A DNA stretch of 17,016 bases from Acanthamoeba lenticulata (GCA_002179805.1 NAVB01000503.1:1-17016); one strand, 5' to 3'; shown: positions 1 through 9,982, counted from the stretch's first letter. The notes: a model not told the origin generated them from the sequence alone. A program made the numbers and translations.

Positions 1-2083
1 AGTACCAGGGACGAGGTAGAAGGTGTTGATCTTGGCGCCGGGCTGGAGGAGCAGCCGGAAGACTTCCCACTCTCTCGCGTTGGCGGCGAGTGCGAGCGGC
101 GTGTTGCCATAGTTGTCGCCGATCGACGTATCGGCTCCCTTTTGCAGGAGCAACCACGTACAGGAGGGCCTGCGCGCGGTATCACACAGATGCGCGAATG
201 TTCGAGTGAGTGTGTTCGTGCTTGTTGGTGGGCGTCCCAAATTTGTTAAAAATGCAAAAATAAAATAATAAAATAATAAATAAAATAAAACAAGAGCAGC
301 GCTGTTCACGCACCACGTGTAGGCCAGGTGGAGAGGCGTCTCGCCGCGCTTGTTGCGGCCGTTCACATCTAGCGGCGACTGCGCCGCCCGAGCGAGGTCT
401 ATGACGATTTGGGTGGCGTTTTCGTCGTTACCAGCTCGGCGCAGCAAAGCGTGGATGGCCTGCTCCCGCGTGCCCTTGCACTCAATCCACGAATTGATAT
501 GCTTTGGATTCCATGTCAGTTTCACATTACCGAATATAAATAAATCATAAAAAAAATACCCAGTGGCCACCGGCGTGGCGGAGGAGGTAGAGGTAGTGCT
601 TGATCGGGCCGCGCAGGGCGGCGTAGGCCACGGGCGCCAAGGTCACCTGCGACTGGGCGAATCGTTGCGGGAGACTGGCCGTGAACTCGCGCGGCTGCCA
701 CACGAGCTCGGGCCGCCGCGCGAGCACCCGCTTCACCAGCCCGCACTGGTCGTTGGCGATGAAGAACAGGAGCGGCGTCTTGCCGCGATGTTTCCGGAAG
801 GTAGGGACGAGCGTCGTTTTGGCCCACTCGTAGTCTTTGCAGAGGCGGTTAAACGTCTGGTCGTCGACGTCGTCGCCAACGACTTGGACCAGCTCGTCCT
901 CCTCGTCCTGCTTGGTCTTGGTCGTGGCCTTGGCCTTGGCCTCGTGGTCGGCGGCACGGCGAACAGGTTTGGCCAGCAGCCACTGGATGGGCTCGTCGAG
1001 ATTGTCGTCGTTTAGGAGCCGCTTGACGGCTGTCCATCGCTTGTACACCAGGGCGTGCGCCAGCAGCGTGTTGCCGGCGAGGTCGACCTTCGTTGTCCTC
1101 GCCAAGCCCTCGCACCGCTGCACCTCACCGGCCCGCCCACTCATGAGACGACGTCTTAAAGGACGATGGGTGGCAAAGGCGAGAACGACGTACGTCGAGC
1201 ATCTCGTTGAACACGTCGAGAGCGTTTAACTGCAAGGCCACGTGAAGCGCGGTCAAGCCCCCGGTAAGGGCGATCGTGGGATCGGCGCCCTTGTCCAGCA
1301 GCAGCTTCACCAGTGGCAGGTTGTTGTTTTTGCGGCAGGCGAGCAGAAGGGCCGTATGGCGGGATTCAAACAACAACGAACGCTCTTGCTGGATCGTGTT
1401 GACGTCGGCGCCTGAGGCCACAAAATTTTTGAAATAAAATAATTATTAAAATTATTAAAAAATGTTTGAAAAGAAACAGAACAAGGAGACGTGCCTTTGT
1501 CGATAAAATATCTGGCCGCGTTGAGGTTGCCGCGCGAGCAGGCCTGTGTAGTGAGGGAATGAATGATCCTCTTCATCATCAGCCAGGTAGGTTGTTCATG
1601 TGACAGGCTTGAATGGACGGGACTCGTACCCATTGGAAAGGCGTGTAGTGTTGGGCAGACTCTTGCTCTAGGAGATTGTGCTCGGGGAAGAAGGACAGCA
1701 CCTTGTCGGCCATTGCCGCCTGAAACTCGCCTGTGCGATCACGTGGTGTGATCGATCCCGACAACGTGAGGCGCGGTTGCGTGTAGAAAGAGGCGTACCT
1801 GCCACGAGGGCGTGTAGCGGCTCCAGGCGGAGAAACACCTGAGTCCTCTCGGCATCACCACTCACGGCGCGGAAGGCTTCGTCATCGGCCGTGCCCTTCT
1901 TAATGTCCTCCAGCAGCTTGTGCGCTTCAAAATCCAATGCATGAAAAAAATAAAAATAAAAATAAATCAATGACCAAAGATTTGAATTCTCGATCACGAG
2001 GCAGGCGCAGGACTACCAGGAGAGGCCGGCTGAGGGGCTGGTACGGGGGAAGTCCCAAAGATGAACATCCCTCCCGCACTCAT
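1..2083 (-). CDS. Ankyrin-repeat protein (3' end beyond the window)
   Basis: Exons on the minus strand: 2083-2017, 1924-1799, 1730-1630, 1570-1495, 1411-1194, 1117-560, 501-317 and 169-1. All phases agree, giving about 500 residues with no stop before the window edge. The chosen start is the ATG at 2083, which opens with MSAGGMFIFG. Ankyrin signatures are visible as DKGADVN, LVKLLLDKGADPT, GGLTALHVALQ, GETPLHLAYT, LLLQKGADTS and YGNTPLALAAN; several other repeats are degenerate. A Lys/Asp/Glu-rich insert interrupts the repeats around 880-960. Ankyrin repeats bind protein partners; no catalytic domain is visible, so the role is unknown. The last acceptor is uncertain: 169 gives a short repeat, while 220 gives a longer exon. 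The intron at 1412-1494 uses a GC donor. The family call is firm; exact borders are moderately sure. Confidence 0.8.
1412..1494 (-). other. GC-AG intron in the ankyrin gene
   Basis: The exon ends AAAG and the intron starts gcacgt and ends ctcag. Joining at this GC donor gives the canonical ankyrin text DKGADVN in phase. The only nearby GT donor, three bases further on, puts the next exon out of frame. The sense strand of the intron is T-rich. Confidence 0.65.
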
Positions 2084-2205
2084 CGTTGGTACTCTTTCGT
2101 GAAATAAATGCCATAAAATAACTGGAATATTTTGCGGTTGCTAGAGGAAATGCATTTAATATGTAATAAATATATTGATTCGCTGAATTTCGCAATTTTT
2201 GCCAA

Positions 2206-2907
2206 TCACGGACTAGAGGCCAGGACGAGGAAGGCGAGAATGCAAAGAGAGAGGCAGAGAGCCACAAAGGCGACAAACGCCCAGAAGGCAAGCTCGGCGA
2301 AGAGCAAGAAACCAAAGATGAATACCATCGGGATGAAGAAGATGCTCCAAAAGGTTCGCCGCGCGTACCTGCAACCCCGTTCGCTCCGCGTGAGGTCACC
2401 GCCCGACGTAGCAGACCGCTTTTGGGAAAGTGAAAAAGAACAAGAAGAAGAAGAAGAAGGCGACGTACGTTCCCTTCTTGCCGATGCAGTGCTCGCAGAA
2501 GACCACCGCTGGCGACCGGTAAGCCGAGTAGTGGCAGCACTTGTACCAGGCTGTGGACGCGTTATGAACGTGAACCACCACGAGGTAAGGCCAAGATACA
2601 CTTGTAGAAGAGGGCGAGGAGTGAACGAACCATGAAGACCCTGGCAAAAGAAAAAGTCCTCGCAGGTGCAGATACAGCAGCCCGTCTCGCTCTTCTGTGC
2701 GTCTTCTACCGCTTGGCACAAGCAGCCCGCCCCGGAGCTCTCGTCGTAGGTGCCCTGGCTGGTGTAGTCCGGCGCGTTTTTGTTGTTGTCGGCGCCTGTC
2801 TCCACTGTGGGCACCTGCACATGAGCACCTGGCGGCAACAATGCCGCGAGGAAGAGACTGCTTTGGGGGGGGGGGAAGGGTCAAGACGTACCATCCTCTA
2901 CGCCCAT
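2206..2907 (-). CDS. Small cysteine-rich membrane protein, unknown family
   Basis: Proposed exons: 2907-2892, 2828-2640, 2550-2469 and 2368-2206, about 149 residues ending in TGA. The first and third introns have gtacgt donors and CAG acceptors in phase. The second donor could lie 9 bases downstream (exon end 2631). The N-terminal part is hydrophilic. The middle is Cys-rich, with CLCQAVEDAQ, GCCICTCEDFFFC, WYKCCHYSAY and VFCEHCIGKKG, which could bind metal or form disulfides. The last 50 or so residues are strongly hydrophobic (FFIPMVFIFGFLLF onward) and fit two closely spaced membrane segments. I do not recognise the family. The same frame stays open upstream to an ATG at 3222, but that stretch has A/T-ending codons unlike the other genes, so I start at 2907. 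Confidence 0.55.
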
Positions 2908-3257
2908 GACTGCTTCTGGTTGGTTGTGTAGTTTGGTTCTAGGGTAGGAACGAAGAAGAAGGAACAACGGAAGGCCAGTTTGAAGGAGTGGCGCGAGCGC
3001 ACGATTGGTCGTGGCTCTATGCAGGTCTGCGGTCTCGCCAATCACTTTTTGATTCCGTGCAGTGAATGGTGACTGCGGACAGCGAGACAAAACCAACCAC
3101 TGCTTTCTGGTCGTGTAACTTGGAGTTTGCGTGCAGCGGCGCATGCCTTGCAAGCAAGAAAGTTGATGAGGAACGTTGGGCACAAGTTGTGTACGATCCA
3201 TTATGATTCGTACTGGTAACATGTTTGAAAGGAGAAGGGCTCGATCGAGCCTCTCAC
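2908..3257. other. Intergenic region between two minus-strand genes
   Basis: These 350 bases follow the stop of the 3258-4766 gene and should hold the promoter of the Cys-rich membrane protein gene. No convincing TATA box was found. Two diverged copies of a roughly 25-base motif (ACTGCTT...CTGGT...GTGTA..TTGG) occur at about 2909-2935 and 3099-3123. Nothing else was identified. Confidence 0.4.
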
Positions 3258-4766
3258 TCAGCCTTTATGATTGTTGTTGCTCTCGGCCATACTCAGCTGT
3301 TTTTCGAGCCGACCGGGGCAGTTGGGCGGACACCGCCGCCGTTTGATTCGGTGCGCGTCGCACCGCTGCGACACCACCACGACCTTGGCTTGCTGCTGCC
3401 GCGCCGGCGCTTCGTCGTCCTCGTCTTCCTCGGCCGCCTGACTCCTCCGCCTAACGGCGCTGGCGTCGTCGTCTGCGCTACCGCCGTTGCCGTTTCCGTG
3501 GGCGGTGGAAGTCGCGTTGTGGGCCGGCTGCCGCCGGAAGAGCGCGAGCGCCTCCTCGACGAGCTCGTTGTCGGGCGGAAGCGGCTGAGGCGCTTCGAGC
3601 AAGTCGCCGCGCAGGCCCGTCGCCTCGACGAGCACCTCGCGGAGCCGCTCCAGCTTGCCCCGCCGGTCGACCGTGGCCTTGTAGCCCGCGGCGGCGGCGC
3701 GTAGCACCGGCACGGCCGTCCGCAGCTCGTCGACCGCGGCAGCCGCCTTCATGGCCGCCTCGTACATGTCCTGCGGGAGCGCATTCTGCGCGCCAGCGGC
3801 GGTGGCCGAGGCCGCGACGGTCTCCGTGACGGCCCGAGCCCGCTGGGCCACGGCCACAAGGCAATCGGCCAATGAGGGCTTGCCGCTGGTGCTGACGCTG
3901 GTGCTGGGGCTGGGGCTGGGGCTCGGGCCGGCCGCGGTGCTCGTGGCCGGCGCGGCTTCCAGCTCGGCGATGGCCGCCCGGAGTTTGGTCAGGAAGGGGT
4001 CCAACAAGTAGACGACGTTCGAGTTGACGAGCTGCTTGTGCCGCGCGCAGAGCCGCCCGTGCTCGGCGTGCGCGGCGTCCTCGACGGCCGGCCGCTCGAG
4101 GAGGCTGAGCACCTCAGCCTCGGCAAAGGCCTCGCGCAGGCACGCGGCGAGTTCGCCCGGGGCGAGCCGAAGGGCTCGGAGGGCTTGCAAGGTCTGCCGG
4201 CCGTTCTTATCGAGGGCAGGCCATCGCTCCAGGAGCTCGTCGGCGGCGGCCGCTGCCGCTGTCGGTCGCGCGACCTCGTTCGTCGTCGCAGGCTTTGGCG
4301 CTGCTGTCGCTTTCGCTTTCGTTTTCGTTTCCGTCTTCGTTTTTTCCACTTTGGGCCGCACGGCTTTGCCGCCGTTGCTGGCCGCGTGGGCCGCCGCGGC
4401 CAAAGCGGCAACTGCCGACTCGCTTTCGCTCTCCTCCTCTTCCATGCTGAATCGTCCGTCATCGTCGTCGTCATCGTCGTCTCCATCGTCGTCCTCCTCC
4501 TCGCGGAGGTTCAACGCGGCGGCCCAGGTGGCGTCCAGGCTAAAGTCGCTCATCGCGGGCCGCTTCTTGGACGAGAGCCTTGTGGAGCGCCGCAGGTCGA
4601 GCCCTCCGAACGAGTCGAGGCTCAACGCGCGCGCCGCTTCCAAGGCGGCGGCATCATCATCCGCCGAAGGCGGCGACGCAGATGCGGAGAAGGATGGAGT
4701 CGGCTCGCCGGCGTCGCTTCGCAGGCGCTTGCGCAGGGGCAAGTGCGCGTCGCTTTTGACGTTCAT
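3258..4766 (-). CDS. Acidic, low-complexity, probably nuclear protein with a Cys/His tail
   Basis: A single uninterrupted exon of 502 codons from the first in-frame ATG (MNVKSDAHLP) to TGA. Basic clusters at about residues 10-16 (PLRKRLR) and 59-70 (RRSTRLSSKKRP) resemble nuclear localisation signals. An Asp/Glu run covers about 89-103 and is followed by a Glu/Ser stretch and Lys/Thr- and Ala-rich segments. The middle (LLERWPALDKNGRQTLQALR onward) and the Ala/Leu-rich part after it look helical. Near the C-terminus C469, H472, C479 and C483 form C-x2-H-x6-C-x3-C within a very basic context (RCDAHRIKRRRCPPNCPG), a possible small metal-binding motif. No named domain was recognised. The open frame, codon choice and sustained composition make it a real gene; nuclear location is inference. 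It is the only clearly intronless multi-hundred-residue gene in the window. Confidence 0.75.
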   Translation of the reverse strand: MNVKSDAHLPLRKRLRSDAGEPTPSFSASASPPSADDDAAALEAARALSLDSFGGLDLRRSTRLSSKKRPAMSDFSLDATWAAALNLREEEDDDGDDDDDDDDGRFSMEEEESESESAVAALAAAAHAASNGGKAVRPKVEKTKTETKTKAKATAAPKPATTNEVARPTAAAAAADELLERWPALDKNGRQTLQALRALRLAPGELAACLREAFAEAEVLSLLERPAVEDAAHAEHGRLCARHKQLVNSNVVYLLDPFLTKLRAAIAELEAAPATSTAAGPSPSPSPSTSVSTSGKPSLADCLVAVAQRARAVTETVAASATAAGAQNALPQDMYEAAMKAAAAVDELRTAVPVLRAAAAGYKATVDRRGKLERLREVLVEATGLRGDLLEAPQPLPPDNELVEEALALFRRQPAHNATSTAHGNGNGGSADDDASAVRRRSQAAEEDEDDEAPARQQQAKVVVVSQRCDAHRIKRRRCPPNCPGRLEKQLSMAESNNNHKG

Positions 4767-5564
4767 GAAGAGAAAGCGGGCGGCCGAGACGGGGGGGGGG
4801 AAGCTCCTAGATCGATTCAAGCTTGCACGAAGCTACTGCGCGTCGGGGCGGAGAGGAGAAGGCGGGCGACGACTTGCTGGGCACGGGCAAGCAGTGCGCA
4901 CTGCGAATGCCGCGGGCGGGAAGAAGAAGAAGAAGTCCCTCTGCTCGAGGTAGCGCGGGTAGGTTCAAGTTTTGCCCGGTGCCCCCCCCCCTTGATAACT
5001 CTCCGGCAGCGCGCCAATCGCCCACCACCCGCTTTATCGAAGGGCGCATTCGGCGGGTCTCGAAGGACGACACTAGCCTCATGAAACTACAAAGCTGCTG
5101 TGCAAGGATTGGTGTGAGCGAAATGCAGCTCAGCAGGACGCGTTGCCCTTCCGCGCAGATGACGAGTGCCCACCCAAACCTCTTTCTCGTGCTGCTCTTT
5201 GGTGGCAGCTGGTCGCGTCTGCCGGTCCACGATGACAAAGGCGAAGTGGAGTAACCGTAGCGCGCAATGTTATGGACCACGCTCGAGCAGCGCCTGTACG
5301 AGCAGGCTTGATGGTCTATCACACCTGATCCATCCCCACCCGGCCCTTGCTCGAGCACAGGAGAGAAATTCTTGCAAGAGAAATGGGGGTTTAATTACGG
5401 AATATTCTTTACGCAAGTTCCGGTTCCTTCTGGCCGGAGCCACTTGCCGACCCGACACCTGCAAAGACCACTGCGGCTGCCTTGCGTGCGAGTATGTCTT
5501 GCATCTTTGCATTTCGTGATTAATCTGTCGTTAATCTTCCTTCCTATCTTTAGAGATTCGTCAG
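4767..5564. other. Divergent intergenic region (acidic protein / elongase)
   Basis: About 800 bases lie between two divergently transcribed genes, so both promoters should be here. It holds homopolymer runs of G (4791-4800) and C (4982-4991); on the sense strand each is a C run upstream of its gene. Just before the elongase ATG, a pyrimidine-rich stretch ending ctatctttag at 5552-5553 could be the acceptor of a leader intron. Long open frames exist on both strands, but none resembles a known protein or has the codon bias of the genes. No tRNA was seen. Confidence 0.4.
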
Positions 5565-6470
5565 ATGTGGACAGACGTCGTCGAGTTTCAGTGGCTGGAG
5601 CAGTTCTTCTCGTGGCGCACGGCCCATCTGTGGGTGGCCGCCCACCCGGAGGTGCCGGTGGCGCTCAGCGTGGTCTACCTCGTGACCATCTTCACGCTCA
5701 AGTCGCTCATGAAGTCCCGCGAGGCCTTTGACCTCCGGCTCCCGCTCTTCGTGTGGAATGTCCTCTTGTCGGTCTTCTCGTTCCTCGGCGCCCTGGCGGT
5801 CATCCCGCACATCGTCCACGTCGTGCGCCAGCACGGCGTCACCTACGACATGTGCACGTTTGACTCTGAAGTGCGGCCCTACTTTCGGGCGTCTTGCTGG
5901 CTGACATTCTTGGCGTAGTTGCTCACGACGACGACAACAACAAACACAAACACAACACAGAGCGTCAACCCCTGGATTGTGCTGTTTGGGCTGAGCAAGG
6001 TCCCCGAGCTGCTCGACACGGTGTTCATCGTGCTACGCAAGCGGCCGCTCATTTTCCTGCACTACTACCACCACGTCCTGACGCTGCTCTACTGCTGGCA
6101 CGGCCTGGGCCTTCAGGCGCCCAACGGCGGCTGGTTCGCGGCGATGAACCTGGTCGTGCACACGATCATGTACGCCTACTACGCGGCGGGCGCGCTCGGC
6201 ATGCGCTTCAGCACCGCGACGCGCAAGGCGATCACGTCGCTGCAGATTTTGCAGATGGTGGCTGGCGTCTCCATCGTCGTGCACAACATGGTCTACTGCA
6301 ACGACCTCCCGACCAACTACCTCTTCGGCCTGTTCATGTACATCTCCTACATGGTGCTCTTTGTCAAGCTCTTTGCCGACTCCTACCTCAGCGGCAACGC
6401 CAAGAGGCGAGCTTCCTCCTCGTCCTCGTCGTCTTCTTCTTCATCGAGGAAGAACAAGAAGGTGGAGTAA
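5565..6470 (+). CDS. ELO-family very-long-chain fatty acid elongase (3-ketoacyl-CoA synthase)
   Basis: Exons 5565-5870 and 5961-6470 join in phase 0 to give 271 residues, a usual ELO length. ELO proteins condense malonyl-CoA with a fatty acyl-CoA in the ER membrane, the first step of each elongation cycle. The diagnostic histidine box is HYYHH (H136-H140), preceded by LSKVPELLDTVFIVLRKR and followed by VLTLLYCWH. The motifs MNLVVHTIMYAYYA and YLFGLFMYISYMVLF fit the later membrane segments. This pattern is nearest the ELOVL3/6 and yeast-like group, which act on saturated or monounsaturated chains; substrate choice is inference. The tail has 11 consecutive serines and ends KKVE, which matches the KKxx ER-retrieval signal. 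Its 3' end converges on EF-1alpha, about 200 bases away. Confidence 0.93.
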
Positions 6471-6474
6471 TAAA
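6469..6474 (+). promoter_or_regulatory. Possible polyadenylation signal overlapping the elongase stop
   Basis: AATAAA shares its first bases with the TAA stop of the elongase (gtaataaag). The spacing to a cleavage site cannot be judged. The convergent EF-1alpha stop is only about 200 bases away, so both 3' ends must form in this gap. Confidence 0.35.
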
Positions 6475-6671
6475 GTGGCGCTGGTCGTCATGTGTTTCTT
6501 CTTCTGCACCATGTATTCAGCGATCATAAAAAACCTCAACGTCTCGCCTCCACAGGCGATGTACGACGAGGAAAAACTGAAGCGAAGGCAGATGCAGGAG
6601 ATGGCGGCCGAGGGAAGAGGTGGAGGAAGAGAAAGAAGATGAGAGGAGAGGAAGAAGAGACCGGCGGTCAG

Positions 6672-8104
6672 TCATTTCTTGCCCGCCCTCTTGCCCACCA
6701 GCGCCGGCCCACCACCCGGGCCACCCGGGTCGCGCTTGGTGACGGCCTTGACGACGCCCACTGCCACGGTCTGCTTCATGTCGCGCACGGCGAAGCGGCC
6801 CAGCGGCGGGTAGTCGGTGAAGGCCTCCACGCAGAGCGGCTTGGACGGCACCATCACCACGTGCGCCGAGTCGCCGCTCTTGAGGCTCGCGGGCGCCTCC
6901 TCGAGCTTGACGCCGCTCCTGCGGTCGATCTTCTCCACGAGGCGGTCGAAGCGGCAGGCGATGTGGCTCGTGTGGCAGTCGAGCACGGGCGTGTAGCCGG
7001 CCCGCACCTCGCCCGGGTGGTTGAGCACAATCACCTGCGCGGTGAAATCGGCGGCCTCCCGCGGCGGGTCGCGCTTGGCCTCGCCACAAACGTGGCCGCG
7101 CTTGATGTTGCGCAAGTTGGGCCCGCTCTTGACGCTGAAGCCGATGTTGTCGCCTGGCTCGGCGCCGTTCTCGAGCTCGTTGTGGTGCATCTCCACGGTC
7201 TTGACCTCGGTGGTCACGTTGCAGGGCGCGAACACGACCTGCATGCCCGGGCGCACTACGCCAGTCTCCACGCGACCGGTGGGCACAAGGCCGATGCCGC
7301 CGATCTTGTACACGTCCTGGACTGGGATTCGCAGGGGCTTGTCGACGGGGCGCTTGGGCGGCTTGAGCGCGTCGAGGGCCTCGAGCAGGGTCGGGCCGTC
7401 CCACCAGGGCAAGTTGTCGCTGCGCTCGATCATGTTGTCACCGCCCCAGCCGGACAGCGGAATGAACGGAATGTTCTTGGGGTTGTAGCCCACCTTCTTG
7501 AGGTAGCTGCCCACCTCGTCCTGGATCTCGACGAACCGGTCCTGGCGCCACATGACCGACGGCGAGTCCATCTTGTTGATGATCACGAGCACCTGACGCA
7601 CACCGAGCGTGTAGGCCAGGAGGGCGTGCTCCTTGGTCTGGCCGTTCTTGGAGAAGCCGGCCTCGAACTCGCCCTGCGCGGCCGAGATGATGAGGAGCGC
7701 CACGTCGGCCTGCGAGGTGCCGGTGATCATGTTCTTGATGAAGTCCCTGTGGCCGGGCGCGTCGATGATGGTGAAGTCATACTTGGCCGTCTGGAACTTC
7801 CAGAGGGCGATGTCAATCGTGATGCCGCGCTCGCGCTCGGTCTTGAGCTTGTCCAGCACCCAAGCAAACTTGAAGGAGACCTGATCATCGTTCCAGAACC
7901 GCGTGAGTTCAAGAATTTAAGGAATGAGTCAAGGGCAAGGCAGCACGGCACCTTGCCAATGGCGCGGGCCTCCTCCTCGAACTTGTCGATGGTGCGCTTG
8001 TCGATGCCACCGCACTTGTAGATCAAGTGGCCGGTGGTGGTCGACTTACCGGCGTCGACGTGGCCGATCACGACCACGTTGATATGCGTCTTCTCCTTGC
8101 CCAT
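6672..8104 (-). CDS. Translation elongation factor EF-1alpha
   Basis: Exons 8104-7952 and 7880-6672, split by a 71-base intron in phase 0, give 453 residues, the usual length. EF-1alpha is the GTPase that brings aminoacyl-tRNA to the cytosolic ribosome. G1 is GHVDAGKST (residues 14-22), the switch I end is ERERGIT, G3 is DAPGH (91-95), G4 is NKMD (153-156) and the G5 region is SGWGGDN. Domains 2 and 3 are complete, with [25 protein letters not shown] and [19 protein letters not shown]. The C-terminus ends in a Gly/Pro-rich stretch and GKRAGKK. It differs from typical sequences at places such as [19 protein letters not shown] but lacks no key residue. A second long open frame on the opposite strand is a shadow. 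Confidence 0.97.
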
Positions 8105-8512
8105 TCTTGAGGGTGTTGTCGAAAGCTAAAACAAGCTCATGATGGTCAGCTTCCTTTCAAAAGTCCGATAGCATATATTGTGTGTACCAGATTGGTGGAC
8201 AGTTTCGGTGGAAAGTAGTAGTCTAGCTCAGCCCGTGAGCACTTGTTGTTGAGAGAGAAAGAAGTAGAGAGGGTTGTAGTGGTAAGCCTGTGGGCTTTCT
8301 TGTCACATGCGATTGTTGGGCGAAGAATCACCGCTGCGATGCAGCAAGAGATATAGTCTCCTTTCTCACATTCTTCTCAGAACACAAAGGTCATCCAGGT
8401 AGTTCATGTCCAATGGCGTGGGTCTAGCTGTTTGTCAGTTGAGCAGGTTCCAGTCTTTTTCTCAGCATCAGTCGCTTTTTGATTTTTTATTTATTTATTA
8501 TTTTTTTGTTGC
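8105..8512 (-). promoter_or_regulatory. EF-1alpha upstream region with a possible leader intron
   Basis: This stretch is upstream of EF-1alpha and downstream of the LRR gene, both on the minus strand. On the sense strand a candidate 5' leader intron of 62 bases runs from 8187 (gtacac) to 8126 (ttgttttag), 21 bases before the ATG. It would remove an upstream out-of-place ATG. A CTATAT motif at 8356-8351 could serve as a TATA element, and a pyrimidine-rich stretch follows at about 8280-8245. All of this is inference from motifs. Confidence 0.35.
8486..8499 (-). promoter_or_regulatory. AATAAA cluster downstream of the LRR gene
   Basis: Three overlapping AATAAA motifs on the minus strand begin about 14 bases after the TAG stop of the LRR gene. 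They are likely polyadenylation signals. Confidence 0.45.
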
Positions 8513-9982
8513 CTAAAAAGAATTTTCAAATGCTTGGCTTTCAGTGGGATCCTCTTGCTCGACGTTGTTGTCGATGCGCAGCTCCTTGAGCCGCGGCAGC
8601 GAGTGAAAGACGTACGGGATGCTTGCCAGCTGGTTTTCGCTCAGCTCCAGGAACATCAGCTTCCGCAGGCCTGCGGTCGGTCAAGCGGTTTGCGTCATCA
8701 TCACGCGCGCCTCTCCTTCTGCTCGACAACGTACCTCCATCGAGCCTGGCGGGAAGGTAAGTGAGTTGGTTGCGGTTGAGGTAGAGCAGCTCCAGGAACT
8801 TGAGGCGGGTCAGCTCGTCAGGAATCGACGACAGCTTGTTCCCTGCCGAGGAACGCTGTTTGTCAAACAACGCAGCGGCAGCAGCAGACCGTGGGAGGTA
8901 AGAAAGAGCAACCGATGAGATAGAGTTTGTTGAGGTTCTTGAGTTCGCCGATCTCTGGCGGGAGGTCGACGAGGAGGTTGTCGTTGAGGAAGAGCTCGTC
9001 CAGCGTGTCGCCCAGACTGCAGACCTCGCGTGGGAAGTCGGCGAAGCGGTTCTGGTTGAGGTAGAGCTTTTCCAGGGACGTCCAGCCTCGCCCGATTCCC
9101 TCGGGCAGCGCTTCAAGCTGGTTGTTGTTGCAGTACAACTTCACCAGCTTGTTCCAGTTGGCCGCTCTGCATATTTCAAACAATACATTCAAAGATAAAC
9201 AATAAATGCAACTCAAAATAAAATAAAACAAAACAAAACAAATAAAAAGGAAACAAATCATAAAAATAAAATAAATAAACTGACCCTTTGGGCAGAGCGC
9301 GTAGGCGGTTGTCGTTGGCGTAGAAGAGACTCAGGGCCGCGAGCTGGCCCATCTCCTCGGGCAGCTCCTCGAGCTCGTTGCCGTTGACGTGCAGCGTCTT
9401 GAGGCCTGTTGCGCAGCCGATGGTGGCGGGCAGGGCGCGGAGGCGGTTGTTGTTGACGTAGAGCACGGCGAGCTGCGTGCAGCCAGAAAACAGCTCGGGC
9501 GGGAGCTCGTCGAGCCGGTTGTCGTTGAGGTTGAGCTCTTGTAGGCTCGACAGCGCGCTGCCCAGCTCGGGCGGGAGAGACTCGAGGGCGTTGGCGCTGA
9601 GGCACAGGAAGCGCACGCTGCGCCACCAGGCGCCTGGGCCCGACCCGAGCAGCGCCGCTGGGAGGCGTGTGAGGTTGTTGGTCTGCAGCATGACCTCGTC
9701 GGCGTCCTTGCCTACCTTGCCCGCCATCACCTGGAAAGGATGAAGAAGATGAACGGAGAAGGTGAAAGGGAGAGGGGAAGGGGAGAGTACGGCCGCCAGG
9801 TCGTCGTCAGAGAGGCAGCAAGAGTCGAGCTTGAGGACACGGGCAGGCGCAGCCGGGGCTTTCTTTGACTTGCGGTGCGTTTGCTTGTACTCGTTAAGAC
9901 GCGCCACAACCGCTTCATTTCTGACAGCTTCACCGCCACCAACCGTCGGCTGCTTGTTGCCCATCTTCGCCCAGTCAATCAT
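8513..9982 (-). CDS. Leucine-rich-repeat protein (Shoc2/Ras-group LRR type)
   Basis: Exons 9982-9791, 9730-9285, 9166-8913, 8842-8735 and 8670-8513; phases agree and the product is 385 residues ending in TAG. After a 65-residue N-terminal part come about 12 repeats of 22-25 residues with the pattern LxxLxLxxNxLxxLPxxL. Examples are LQELNLNDNRLDELPPEL, LKTLHVNGNELEELPEEM, LEKLYLNQNRF and LMFLELSENQLASIP. The LP at the end of each repeat is typical of intracellular LRR proteins related to Shoc2 and the plant Ras-group LRRs, which act as protein-binding scaffolds. No kinase, membrane or signal segment was seen. The start may instead be the ATG at 9964 (MGNKQPTVGGG), which would expose a glycine at position 2. 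Confidence 0.88.

Noticed and set aside
2861..2891. A 27-31 base intron at the C11 run in the Cys-rich gene
   Set aside because: It is far shorter than any other intron here; the acceptor at 2829-2830 gives a 63-base intron in phase.
2908..3222. N-terminal extension of the Cys-rich protein to an ATG at 3222
   Set aside because: The frame is open, but its codons end mostly in A/T and the protein text looks random; a start at 2907 followed by a good intron fits better.
4038..5084. Long plus-strand open frame opposite the acidic protein gene
   Set aside because: It mirrors the GC-rich minus-strand codons, is dominated by Arg, and has no recognisable domain; the minus strand has the coherent protein.
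6492..8021. Roughly 500-codon plus-strand open frame opposite EF-1alpha
   Set aside because: It is a shadow of the strongly biased EF-1alpha codons on the other strand.
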